Under the pieces are notes generated by a model. The model saw only the letters and a list, made by a program, of their open reading frames with translations. It was not told the origin of the DNA and made no database searches. The position numbers and the translations under genes are program-made. From Ciona intestinalis (lineage: Eukaryota; Chordata; Ascidiacea; Phlebobranchia; Cionidae), in assembly GCF_000224145.3 (NCBI RefSeq), contig NC_020172.2, forward strand, positions 5,825,056 to 5,889,055: a stretch of 64,000 nucleotides of DNA, in the 5' to 3' direction. Positions within the stretch are counted from its first letter, which is position 1. Each line of letters begins with the position of its first letter. This document shows positions 23,601-36,200 of the stretch, piece by piece.

Positions 23601-24685
23601 ATAGCACCAGATCCTTACTGTATTTCTTTACCCAAAAATCGTTCAACTCTATGAGCACCAGATCAGGGCCAGATTCGCGGAACTTGTTACAATTATACCA
23701 GTTACATTTTTTATGTATGGCTGACAATTTGGACAACCCATTAGTTACCACTGGGTTGGAGCAATTGCTGTTAAGTGTCTTGCCCAAGGACACATATACC
23801 GACAACGGTAGAATCGTTCAACTCTATAGCACCAGATCAGGGTCAGATTCACGGAACTTATTACAATTATAATTCACAACGTCACAAACCATGTTTCCTG
23901 ACGAACAATGGGAGAAGTTGGCGGTCGTGTAATTGACATTTGTTCCGTCATCAGTAGCGAGACAATCGACGGGGAATAACCCGGCGGTGTTTTTATAACT
24001 GAGAGTTTGGACAGGGAAATCCACCAGCGATTGAAGGTATGATCGTTTCACACTGTGAAGTAATAATGATATAAGGTGACGTAATAATATGTTTAGTTGG
24101 GAACCATTTACAAAAAAGAGATTCTAAAATAAAACAACTTCTGAACTATAATGAATATTTAAACCATTTCTATCGAAAAAAATGTAACTTATTTATCCTC
24201 GCATGGCGGGGCAACGACAGTCGTTATAACACGGATGTTCTGTTTCGTACACCTCGTGCCTGCTTACAAGTTACCACGTGTATAACTTATTTATCCTTGC
24301 ATGGCAGGACAACGACAGTCGTTATAACACGGGTGTTTTGTTTCATACACCTCGTCGTGCCCAATTACAAGTTATCACGTATGTAACTTTGTGGGTGATT
24401 ATTGAGCATCTATAAACTGCCTTGGTGGTGTCTAAAAGACGGTAGCACCATGGGTGTTGGGTAACTCAACTCTGGCCTACTTCCTTTAAAGAGACTTCTG
24501 CCGAAACCACACAATAGGGTAAAGGGGGAACGTCGTAAGGCCCCACTCCTCAGTATACATGGGTGATTCCCCTTAATAGTTACTTACATAATACTAATAG
24601 AAGTGGCGTTGCACTGAACCGTGATGTTCTGCGCATTTGCTCCTCCTAAGAGCAAAAGTGGGAGGAGTGAGAGAAAGAGGAGCAT
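20628..24685 (-). CDS. ZP-domain type I membrane protein
   Basis: Secure exons: 24685-24588, 24052-23890, 23389-23229, 22952-22799, 22585-22349, 21700-21620, and a last exon 20929-20628. Exon 1 encodes a signal peptide (MLLFLSLLPLLLLGGANA). Exons 1-5 form a zona pellucida module: ITVQCNATS at the start, the cysteine-bearing YEFTFGCTYS, then ANGTGNFASQIFLTN, LGNCYTSPS, LIVGGCAQ and FLYLHCTNEVC. Exon 6 supplies PSCSGRRRRS, a furin-type cleavage site as in other ZP proteins, whose modules polymerise into extracellular coats after release. The last exon has a proline-rich stem, a transmembrane helix (YAAIGILCIVLIANVIM) and a short tail. Between exons 6 and 7 I propose 21364-21295, which keeps phase, and optionally the 24-bp 21512-21489; both are tentative. 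The total is about 421 or 429 residues. It could coat an epithelium or egg. Confidence 0.85.
20945..21240 (+). repeat. 98-bp repeat, three tandem units
   Basis: Three units in the orientation TTATTTATCCTCGCATGG, CACGGGTGTTCTGTTTCATA, inside the ZP-gene intron immediately upstream (in gene sense) of its last exon. Confidence 0.85.
22109..22308 (+). repeat. MITE family A copy
   Basis: Left end TATAGTAAGATGGAGAAAGA and right end CTTCCCCCACCCCACTATG form the inverted ends of the roughly 200-bp family A element. It sits just past ZP exon 5, within an intron. Confidence 0.8.
24183..24390 (+). repeat. 98-bp repeat, two units, in a ZP-gene intron
   Basis: Two units with TTATTTATCCTCGCATGG and TTATAACACGGATGTTCTG, in the first intron of the ZP gene. 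Confidence 0.85.
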
Positions 24686-25493
24686 CGTCACTCAGGCGTA
24701 AAGTCCCGAATTATATTCCCGAATCAACTAAATTATCTACTTTTATGATGTCACGAATTGTCTATGATGACATAATAATAAAAACGTAATAATAATAACT
24801 ATGACGTAACACACTCAACTTACTGTCCTAATTAAATAACTAACTAATTAATAAAAAAAAATCTCTAAAAATTCCTGCTTTTGGTTCATAAACCAGTTAA
24901 TCTAATGAGCAGATAGTCGTTAATTAGTTAATTACACCAGATACTTGTGTGTATAAGACGCTAATGGTTGTACACCTCGCGTCGCGAAGATCCCGGATGC
25001 TGTTATGATTAATAAAGATGTTTCCGTTCGTAACAATCACCCATTGTTATCAAACCAGATTACCGAAGCTACATCGCGTCTATCGCGGTTTGTTTCCAAC
25101 TCAACAATATTGCTTGTTTGTATTTTAAGACTACGTTTGGTTTACTCAATGTGTTTAAAACTTTCTATATACATGAAGTAGTTTTTACCCTTAGCGTGTT
25201 TTAACAACTATCGTTTTGTTGTTTTAATTAATTTAAAATTCGCTATTGTACTCCAGATGTAAATCGTATGGTCTTATCTAAAATCCTTGTGACTTCAAAT
25301 TAATCGAGATTCCAGAAACACGGCAACGTTCTTGAGACATTTTATTGTGACGTCATACAAAATCGCGTAAAAGGTCGTTACGTCACTGTGATATTTTTAC
25401 ATACTTTAACAATCTACAAGTAGTTGCATTGTGGCATGAACAAAAGCATTTAAACGGGTCACTTACGGGTTGTAAAAATTGTCTGCCATACAG

Positions 25494-26497
25494 CCATGCG
25501 AGGACCACATAAGTTACATACGTGGTAACTTGTAAGCAGGCACGATGTGTGTAAAACAGAACATCCGTGTTATAACGACTGTTGTTGCCCCGCCATGCGA
25601 GGATAAATAAGTTACATACGTGGTAACTTGTAAGCAGGCACGATGTGTGTAAAACAGAACATCCGTGTTATAACGACTGTCGTTGCCCCGCCATGCGAGG
25701 ATAAATAAGTTACACACGTGGTAACTTGTAAGCAGGCACGATGTGTATGGAACAGAACACCCGTGTTATAACGACTGTTGTTGCCCCGCCATGCGAGGAT
25801 AAATAAGTTACATACGTGGTAACTTGTAAGCGGCACGATGTGTGTGAAACAGAACATCCGTGTTATAACGACTGTTGTTGCCCCGCCATGCGAGGATAAA
25901 TAAGTTACATACGTGGTAACTTGTAAGCGGGCACGATGTGTGTGAAACAGAACATCCGTGTTATAACGACTGTCGTTGCCCCGCCATGCGAGGATAAATA
26001 AGTTACATACGTGGTAACTTGTAAGCAGGCACGATGTGTGTAAAACAGAACATCCGTGTTATAACGACTGTCGTTGCCCCGCCATGCGAGGATAAATAAG
26101 TTACATACGTGGTAGCTTGTAAGCAGGCACGATGTGTGTAAAACAGAACATCCGTGTTATAACGACTGTCGTTGCCCCGCCATGCGAGGATAAATAAGTT
26201 ACATACGTGGTAACTTGTAAGCGGGCACGAGGTGTGTAAAACAGAACATCCGTGTTATAACGACTGTTGTTGCCCCGCCATGCGAGGATAAATAAGTTAC
26301 ATACGTGGTAACTGTAAGCGGGCACGAGGTGTATGAAACAGAACACTCGTGTTATAACGACTGTCGTTGCTTCACCATGCGAGGATAAATAAGTTACATA
26401 CGTGGTAACTTGTAAGCAGGCACGATGTGTGTAAAACATAACACCCGTGTTATAACGACTGTCGTTTTCCCGCCATGCGAGGATAAATAAGTTACAT
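25494..26497 (-). repeat. 98-bp satellite block, about ten head-to-tail units
   Basis: Regular 98-bp period, measured between GTTACATACG at 25611 and GTTACACACG at 25709. Units differ at a few sites, for example AGGCACGATGTGTGTAAAAC against GGGCACGAGGTGTATGAAAC. This is the largest block of the family and lies in the divergent spacer between the ZP and OSBPL1A genes. Open frames across it on the minus strand are repeat artefacts. Confidence 0.95.
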
Positions 26498-26954
26498 TCA
26501 TTCAATAATGTACATGTGACGTTACTATTTATAAACATCGATGCATCCCGCTTTGTAAATAAAATTTGTTGTTTGGTATTTCTATAACGCTTGAGTCAGA
26601 GTGAATATAAGATCAGCTGATTTTATAAAAATAACAAATAAATAAAATGTCACGTGATTTTACCGGTAACGGTAATTAACAAATTACTTTATTATTTCAA
26701 TCATTTTATTGTTTATCAATCTTATTTTACTTTGCATGATGTCACAACTATACTTGTTAATTTCTTCTGTTACAATTATGACATCACAATGATTTGATTG
26801 TTTTAAAGCGTTTACTTCTAAACATAGCGTTAATATTAAAACAAATTCTTTGTTATAAATAACTATATTAAAGTTTTTGGCCTTTATATGCATGTACACT
26901 ACTGCACACATTATCAAATATTTTGTGTTGACACCAGTTTTTCTGATTTATTTC

Positions 26955-27200
26955 AAGACTTTCGGTTGGTTTGGTCATTTATATCCTCGTGGGTGGGAAT
27001 TTGAGTGACTTATCCATGGTTGCCACTCCCATGCCCACAGTCGAGTTGCTGAAGCTATTGTAGTGTATGGATAAGCAGACATGACTTTTGGTTGGTTTGG
27101 TCATTTATATCCTCGTGGGTGGAAACCTGAGTGACTTATCCATGGTTGCCACTCACATGCCCACTGTCTCGTTGCTGAAGCTATTGCAGTGTGTGGCAGA
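26955..27200 (+). repeat. Tandem duplication of a 120-bp segment just before OSBPL1A
   Basis: Two near-identical copies share TTGGTCATTTATATCCTCGT, GACTTATCCATGGTTGCCAC and TTGCTGAAGCTATTG. A third, diverged copy lies at 16015-16120. The second copy ends about 50 bp before the OSBPL1A start codon, so it overlaps the probable promoter or leader. Confidence 0.8.
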
Positions 27201-27254
27201 CATGACTTTTCTTATAAACAAACTTATTGTTTTAGATTTTTATACAAATTTAAA

Positions 27255-30200
27255 ATGGAGGAAAGTGAGGTAAAGTTGTTGAATTTGTCGCGAAATGGTC
27301 GTCACCTGGAAATCCTGGAGTTATTGGACGCACACCCCAACATAGATATCAACTGTAAAGGTATAAGATATCTATGATTAATATTTTGAGAACACCAAGA
27401 GGGTAGCTGTAGGGGTGCTTGTGTTTAATAGCATAGGCACCAAACCTGGGGTGGCTTGGTGGACGCCCTACCCTAATACTTTGTGCATTGATCAATAAAG
27501 ATAATTTCTTTCTTACGAATGCGTGTTTAATTATCGATGCCTCGATAAATGTATGGTGCCATTTATAGAAGCTACGGGTTCGAGGCTTGGCGCTGCCACC
27601 AATATATATTGCAGTGAGCGTATGTATTCTTGGGCATGGGTTGTAGCATTCGGGGGGTAATGGGCCAACTGCTATAAATTCCAGGTCCCTAATAGGTTGT
27701 CCAAATTGTAAACCATAATCAAAGCTGTCTTTGGGCAATGGTTATTGCTTCAATAAGCATAATAATAATCTTTATCACGTCATAGGTAAATCGAAAAGCA
27801 CGTACAGTTGGACTGCTCTACACCTTGCTAGTTATTTTGGCCACACGGAGGCAGTAAAAGTGCTCCTATCAAGGGGAGCGAACCCGAACATACGAAACCA
27901 CACGGGGGACACCGCGTTGCATAAAGCTTCACTTACTAAGCGGGAGGTGAGTGATGGATATAGGTGTCTATGCATAATTGCTCATATCCAAAATACGACG
28001 GGTATATGCCAATGGGCAAAAGTATTTTTTAATTTTCCCAAAACCTGGTGAGACTGAATTTAAAAGAATGTATTTCCAAAAAAAAACTAGGAAATTCTTT
28101 TTTTGTTTATTTTTTTAAATTTTTGAATGAAACAAAGTAAATTGATTATCATAAAAATATAGTATGACATCATAAAGTAACTTGATTATGACATCATATT
28201 GGCTATTGTTACAGGAGGTTGTCCATTGTTTATTGGAGCATAGTTCCAACCCGACGATCGCAAACGACGATCGTAAAACGCCGAGTCAGGTTGCGTCTGA
28301 TATTGCGATCAAGAATGTTTTGGAAGGTTTGTGACATCATAGTTGATAATGTGATGTCATAATTGATATTGTGACATCATTAAACATAACATAAAGTTTA
28401 TTTAAATCTATAATACAGTAACGAAGATTATTTTAAACAATTGAAACAACGAAGAATTAGCAACATAGTTTTATGTTGAATTGTTACTTTCTTGATTTTG
28501 CTAATGTTGAAATGTTATTTTTATGTGCAGCGGCTGAAAAAGTTCACGTTTTAAAAGAAACCGAAAAATTCCTTCAATTTGTGAANNNNNNNNNNNNNNN
28601 NNNNNNNNNNNNNNNNNNNNNNNNNNNNNNNNNNNNNNNNNNNNNNNNNNNNNNNNNNNNNNNNNNNNNNNNNNNNNNNNNNNNNNNNNNNNNNNNNNNN
28701 NNNNNNNNNNNNNNNNNNNNNNNNNNNNNNNNNNNNNNNNNNNNNNNNNNNNNNNNNNNNNNNNNNNNNNNNNNNNNNNNNNNGGTTTATTGGGTTTTAG
28801 GGTGAAGTTTAGGGCTATGGCTTACAGAGGTGCGATGGATTTTGTTAAAGGATAAAGGGTTGTCAGGTTTTAGTTGGGACATAATATATTACTGTGTTGT
28901 CGGTTACTACCTAAAGTTTATAAAGCATATTAACCACTGTCTGAAATTTTTAAATCATATTAACTACTGTATAATATCTTCATGGTCCAACCCAGTGTTT
29001 CCAATGTTTAGATATCAAGATATGGAAGCTTTGTAAACATGGACACCCCTGATGAACATGGCAACACTGCTTTGCACCATGCAGCCATGCGCGACCAACG
29101 GACAATAGCCATTGTTCTATTGCAACATGGGGTCGATCCATCAAAGAGGAATAAACAAGGTGTGATGTCATAGTTGACATTGGTGATGTCATAATTATAC
29201 TTTTGCACATAAAAGTGTATTTTACCCATAGCTTGATTTTAACGTTTAATTGTGCAGCTAAGTTATCTCTTTTTGTTGTTTTAATTAGTTATATTAATCT
29301 TCATATTTGAATAAATGCATTAATATATATTGTGACATAAACATAGGAAATTCATTGTTAAACAATTACCCCATTGTTACAGGTGAAAGGGCTTGTGATG
29401 TCACAATGAGCAGCCAGATGAAGAAAATATTGGACGTTAAACCTGTGCGCCAGAATCATAATATGGTGCAGAGGTTTGAAGGGCCATTGATGAAGGTGAT
29501 TGTTGTGGTATGATTGTTGTATAAAATAACTGTAATAAGTTCTGCGAATCTGACCCTGGTCTGGTGCTCATTGAGCTGGTCTATTTTTGTGTAAAGGAAT
29601 AAAGGATCTGGTGCAACCAAAACATAACAGACAAAAATACAACCAATTGTAAAATAAGCTAATTCTGCATTGTATTAAACAAACCATAGATGAACAAAAT
29701 GGAATATATTTGAATAAGAGACTGACGATGCTTCTAATGATACAATTTGTTGGGCTTGTTTTTGCTGGTTGCGTTTTCGTAGTCTATTGTCTGCTAAACA
29801 ATATTGTCTATTATTGAATAATTAAATAAATTATGACATCACAGAAGAAGCGATTCTTAAGCCCTCGTTGGCATTGGGTGGTGCTAGAGAGGGGAGTGAT
29901 CTCGTATTTTGCTCGACGAGCAGACGCTGCAGTCGGATCAAAACGGAGATTCTTTAAATATTTGACCGAATCCACAGTTACGGTTCGTTGCTTTTTGCAT
30001 CATAAACACTGTTTTCAAAATATATTATGGACGGAAGTAAGAAATAGTTTTCCAATTTAAATAGAGGTTTAATGCTCGTTTCAGGTACAGGATATATGTG
30101 AACGACAATATTCATCAATGTTACAGCAATTTCCACTCTTATAAAAATAAAATTTATACATTATTATATCACGTATGTTTAAAAGTATGTTTCAATATCT

Positions 30201-33200
30201 ATTGTTGCAATTACATCACAGACGCGCGAGGACAACAATCACGGGTTCGTCGTTCGTTTCTTTGACGGATCTTTCCACCACTTGATGGTGAACCAGAGCA
30301 ACAAGCCGCTGATTAATAGACAGGTTGTGATGTCATAATCTGAATGTGTTGTGATGTCATAATTATTATTGTGATGTTGTGTTCCGTAACAACATATTAT
30401 TGTATTTATGTGATTATTACAATGGTTATATTTGTGACAATCGGATACATTTATATGCATGTCCCAACTTTTCAAACGCAGGTTACATCATATTTTAGCA
30501 GCATAGTATTAAACTTAAAGCAGCTTTTACTTTTACAGACTAATAGAAACCTTAAAGCGAGCTTCATAGAAATAATATAATTACAGAAATGGGTGGACGC
30601 GATTCGGGAGCACGCTGAGTACAGCAACCACTTTGTTGCCGCTGACAACGTCGTCGACAGCGATTCAGAATCTGATGACCCGATTATTCCAATCATAGAT
30701 ATCAAAAATATTGTGCAGGTTAGTTAGTAGGGGGGTCCGGGTTCAAATCCAGTCAAGGGTTGGAGAACCAGAAATCTTGGGTTCGAATCTAGGCCGGGGT
30801 TGGAGAACCAGAAATCTTGGGTACGAATCCAGGCCAGGGTTGGAGAACCAGGGATCCCGGGTTCAAATCCAGGCCAGGGTTGGAGAACAAGAGATCCTGG
30901 GTTCAAATCTAGGCCAGGGTTGGAGAACCAGGGATCCTGGGTTCAAATCTAGGCCAGGGTTGGAGAACCAGGGATCCTGGGTTTGAGTCCAGGCCAGGGT
31001 TGGAGAACCAGAAATCCTGGGTTCAAATCTAGGCCAGGGTTGGAGAACCAGGGATCCTGGGTTCTAATCCAGGCCATGGCTGGAGAACCAGGGATCCTGG
31101 GTTCGAATCCAGGCTAAGGTTGGAGAACCAGAAATCCTGAGTTCGAAACCAGGCCAGGGTTGGAGAACCAGGGATCCTGGGTTTGAATCCAGGCCAGGGT
31201 TGGAGAACCAGGAATCTTGGGTTCAAATCCAGGCCAGGGTTGAAGAACCAGGGATCCTGTGTGTGAGTCCAGGCCAGGGTTGGAGAACCAGGGATCCTGG
31301 GTTCAAATCCAGGCCAGGGTTGAAGAACCAGGGATCCTGGGTTCGAATCCAGGCCAGGATTATAACAACTTCCATCCAGACAGCTGAAGTCCACCAGAAA
31401 GTTCTCCAAACCCACGTAGAACATCTTACGCCATTAATCCAAAAGTTCATCGCAGATGAAACTACGGGCAATAAAGACCGTGAGTGTTTGGTCTTGTTTG
31501 GTTTTATTTGTGAAATGCGTGCATATTAATACTAATGGGGGATATAGAGCTATGGTATATGGTATACAACACCTGTGTACTAAACCCCTTGGTTTCCTGG
31601 TTCTATAAGTTCCTATTATGTTTTTTAGGGAAATTTTTGTTTAATACATTAAAAATTGACTGTATTTAAAACAGAATTTGCTGCTGGTTTTAATTAGAAA
31701 ACTGGTTAGATCCCGTTTATTATATTTTATCACTGACAGTGAGCATGAGGTGTATGAAACCTTAATCAAGCTTTTGTTTCCACCCAGGCCAACTAATGCC
31801 CACCCATGTGCTGGGAAAATGCCATGAGATCCTGGGTTCGGCTACAGACATGATGAAGGAGTTCCAGATGTGTCTGAATGTAATGCAAAGGCAAGAGCAG
31901 GTGGGCGGGTATGGGGATTGCATTGTCTTTGTATATAGGGGGTGGGGGAAGATGGGACACCTTTTCATTCTATTTTCTCGTCTTATTTATTGGTAAACAA
32001 AGAATATTCAAAAAAATATAAAATCGTATCCTCACAACTCCCATAGACCGCTGTCAATTGTTTAAAACACGATCAGAATATTTGAATATTATGTGCTAAA
32101 GGTGTCCCATCTTCCCCCACTCTACTATATATGGGGTTAGGGTTGTATCATTATATGTGTTTGATGGGTTAGGGGTTGGATTGTAGAGGTCTTACTTAAT
32201 GCAAAGGCAGGTGGGGTGGGGTGTGTAAAGGTAGGCTGAATGCAACAACAGAAACATCATGTGTGTCTGTGGGTGAAGGTTTGTATGAAGAACAATGTAA
32301 TGCAAAGGTAGAGACTGGTGAAGCGCATAAATGTAACTTATTCATCCTCACGTGGTCGGAAAAGACAGTCGGTATAACACGGATGTTCATACACCTTGTG
32401 CCAGCTTACGAGTTACCATGTATGTTCTTTTGTGGGTGATTTTTTTTGTGGATATTTACATTTTTTTTGTATGGCTGACAATTTAGACAACCCATTAGTG
32501 ACCACTTGGTTGAAGCAATTGCTGTTGTCTTGCCCAAGGACACATACGCCCACAATGGTAGCCACAGTTGGTGTTAATTTTACTTTGATCTTCGCTATCG
32601 GTTTTAAAAAGATTCTTTTCATGTGCTTGAGGTCCTACAGTGAGGCACGCCGTAGACCTAAATTTAGACCAGGATTGGCCCAGTACCCCAGTTTTCGAAG
32701 AGATAAATAAATTTATATTCTGACGTTAGGCTGTAATGTTAGCCATTGGTGATTGTTTTTCTGTTTGGCCAAGGATACAGACGCCCCAATGGTGGCAGTA
32801 TTGAGCCTCTGTGTTAAGATTTATGTACTTGGCAATATCCTGTGGTGTTAGACTTATATAAAAGTTGTATTTACCATTGCAGGGGATTTATATTAAATGT
32901 TATATATGTAGACTTATAGTAGGGAGGGGGACACCTTTAGCGCGTAATATTAAAATATCCTGATCGTGTTTTAAACAATTAACAACGGTCTGTGGGATTT
33001 GTGAGGAAACGGTTTTATAATTCTTTGAATGTTCTTTGTTTACTACCAAATGGGACGAGAAAATAGAATGAACAGGTGTCCCATCTTCCCCCAGCCTACT
33101 ATATACTGAATTAAACATATATTTGTTTTTATGTGTCTTGATATTAATATTTGTGGCGCATTTTCCAACCGTTATGTAACAGTAGTGTGTTACGTCATAA

Positions 33201-36200
33201 TACGGTATAATCGATCAAGTCAGCCACACTGCGGTTAACGCCCGCGCACACACGGGTGACAACCAGTTGCGTAATTTACTTGATCGCAAGATTGTCTCGT
33301 CATAAGGATGATATCGTTTTATAAAACGGTGTTTGATCGGGATAATATAAAGACGAAATAATAAAGTTCGTGACGAAATAATAAAGTTTATGACGAAATG
33401 ATAAAGTTTGTGACGAAACACTGAGCGTAAGAAACATCGTAGCGTTACTCGTGAATTAGATGTTGTTACGTCACATTTAACTTAACAATAAAACGAACGA
33501 GAATCGAATTAGGTCGAATAAAAAGTTTATTATCGAACAAAGGGCACTGTGACGTATGAATGGCCGTAGGGTTAACTTAGGCATCGAAAATCTTTAGCCG
33601 ATCACGTGGGTTCTCTCACCCTGGATTCGTTGTTTTGTTTATGACGTATAGGTCACGTGTTTCCTGAGTGTTAGATCGGTAGTTTAGAAAAGTTTGCGAC
33701 GGAAACATAGATTAGGGTAAGATGGTTAAGTAACGGATAGATTGGGCCGCTGGGGTAAGATGGTTTGGTAACTTATAAGTTGGGGTAAAATGGTTTAGTT
33801 AGTTTTACATTGGGGTAAGATGGTTAAGGTTTCGATCTCTTTTATTGCGTGCTAAAACACCGTAGGTTAGTTTAGAATCTTTAGATACGTTTTTATTCCT
33901 GTTGAAAGTGGTGCAGATGTTTGTGGTTCAGCCGCCGTCTATTGTCTTTATTAAAAGGGTTGTTATAGTTTAGCAACCACGCGTTTATTTGACGTTTTTC
34001 TTAAGTAGTTTTAGAGACGTTTGCAACAGACAGTGTTACATAGTAGGTTGGGGTAAGATGGTTCAGTAGGTTGGGGTAAGATGGTTCATGTTTTCATTCT
34101 CTTTATCGTCTCATTTAGTAGTAAACAAAAAATATTTAAATAATTATAAAACCGTATCTTTACGACTAAGAAAGCTATGTTAATTGTTAAAAACATAATT
34201 AGGAAATATAGGATATTATGTGGCAACAGTATCCCATCTTACCCCACAGTACTATATGTATTATAATAGGTTTATAGTGAAACAATTAAAGTTAAATGAC
34301 TATTGTTAAGCAATAGAGGAATTGAAAGAGGATTGTTGTGTCATAACATGAATCATGTGGATATGAATTCATATTATGACATCATACATAAAAAATTAGA
34401 GCACAATATTTAGCATTTCAGTTGAGGTTGAATGAATGGTTGTAACTTACTTTATTCTCCCGTGACCGAAAAACGACAGTGGTTATAACATGGGTGTTCT
34501 GTTTCATACACCCGTTTTATTTTATATGGTTAAGGTCTTTCTCAGAGGTCTAGGGTTTTAGGCTAAAGTTGGCTCATTACCCCAACACCCAGGCCACTTA
34601 TTTATACAAGCATGTATGAATGAATGTAGCTTATTTATCCTCACATGGCAGGACAAAGATAGTGCCGCTTACAAGTTACCACGTATGTAACTTTGTGTGG
34701 TTAGGTTGATAGTTTTGTTGTTTAGATTCGAGAGTCGAAACTGTTAGACGAATGCGAGAGAAACCGGGTTCTTCAGCAATCATTACAAGCGCTCGCTACC
34801 CAACACCACAACCTGGAACTCACCATTGAGTCTCAAGCGGGGTCGGCTAGGGAAAGTCCTTCGAAGATGCCCTGCACCCCGGAAGAAACGTGAGTTTAGG
34901 ATTTCTATTATTTATGTAAAAAAGTTTGGACAATTGTTGGAGAGTTCATAGGATTTATATTGCTTGTGTAAAGGGATGTATGGACAGTTGTTTGTTTTGT
35001 GGTCTTAAAGTACTTGGTTAGCAAACAGTCTGGCCCTCTTGCAAAGTGGTTGGTGTGCTGACTTTAGCCCAAAGTTTTACAGTTAAGAATCGTCACCATT
35101 GTGTGCAGATGTGTCCTTGGGCAAGCTAGATAAAACTCTGGTGATGTCTCCCTTTATGGTGGACAAGACATCTGTGAATTAAGACCAATAAAATAAAAAC
35201 CCGGCACAAATTTGTGTGTATGTGTTTATGGACAAGACACTTAACGGCAAACCTTGATGATATTCCGCCATATGGTAGTCAAATGGCAGTAAATTAAGAC
35301 CAATAAAACTATACTGGAATATCTGTTTTAGGCTTAAAATGTTTCTACAATTTGCGCTGAATATTCATAGAAATCATATAAACACAGATTAAACGAAGCG
35401 ACATGTTCGAGGCATTGCTCCAACAACTCCAAGACCTCTAGTGGTGGGTTTCTAAGCGATGAGGACGAGTTTTACGACGCAATATCGGGAGATTCTGACG
35501 ACGAGGATGATGTCATGAACTTCGAAGACGTCTCATTGGTTGAGGCTGACGAGGAGCCGAAATATCACGCTGTAACGAGAGGGGATTATGACCCGACAAT
35601 AAATTCTGATGAGTCACAATCGAAATCGGAGACGAGCTCTCTAGCCCCTGTTGGTGGGCATCGGGATAGACTTGCGTGCCCGATGTTTTCAAGGGATGAG
35701 TTCAGTATATGGCACATATTGCGACAATGCATCGGGAAGGTGAGTGTGGTTGGGGTGTTTGAAACTTGTTTTAGTATTAACACACATGGTATGTAACTTA
35801 TGGCCTGTATACAATATAGCGTCGTGTGGTGTTTTCAATTTAAACAGTAGCCCCTACAAGGTGGCTGAACACAGTATCCGGCGTGCGAATTCCCATGCAA
35901 ATCCATTACCGAGTTTCGCATGCGGCAGCGAAATCCGAACAAACAGACAAAACGGAGATTCCGGATACTGTGTACAGCCACCTATATACTTAAGGGTGCT
36001 TGCAGCTGTGGCCGTTGAACCACCCCATCATACACCTTCTTATAACTTATTATTGTGCAATAAATTGGGAAGTTCGACGAACATTTTAGGGACTGAACAA
36101 AAAGTTTCAGCAATGCTTTATGTGGGAGTGAAACTTTTGCTTTGACATTGTTATTTTATATGATTTTTGCAAAAGTTCCCAAGGTTTAAGCTAAGCTTTT

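Noticed and set aside
25514-26538. Repeated peptide frames ([10 protein letters not shown] type) on the minus strand
   Set aside because: Translations of the 98-bp satellite; the same peptide recurs at every copy in the window.
28473-28805. Open frame running through the N gap
   Set aside because: Open only because the unknown bases hide stops; the real content is OSBPL1A exon 4.
30728-31361. CRISPR-like array or tRNA cluster
   Set aside because: Units are contiguous with no unique spacers, no cloverleaf, and the DNA is eukaryotic.
30711-31471. Open frames with repeated N-P-G-S-L-V-L-Q-P or S-R-P-G-L-E-N-Q
   Set aside because: By-products of the 40-bp array, whose real gene content is only OSBPL1A exon 10.
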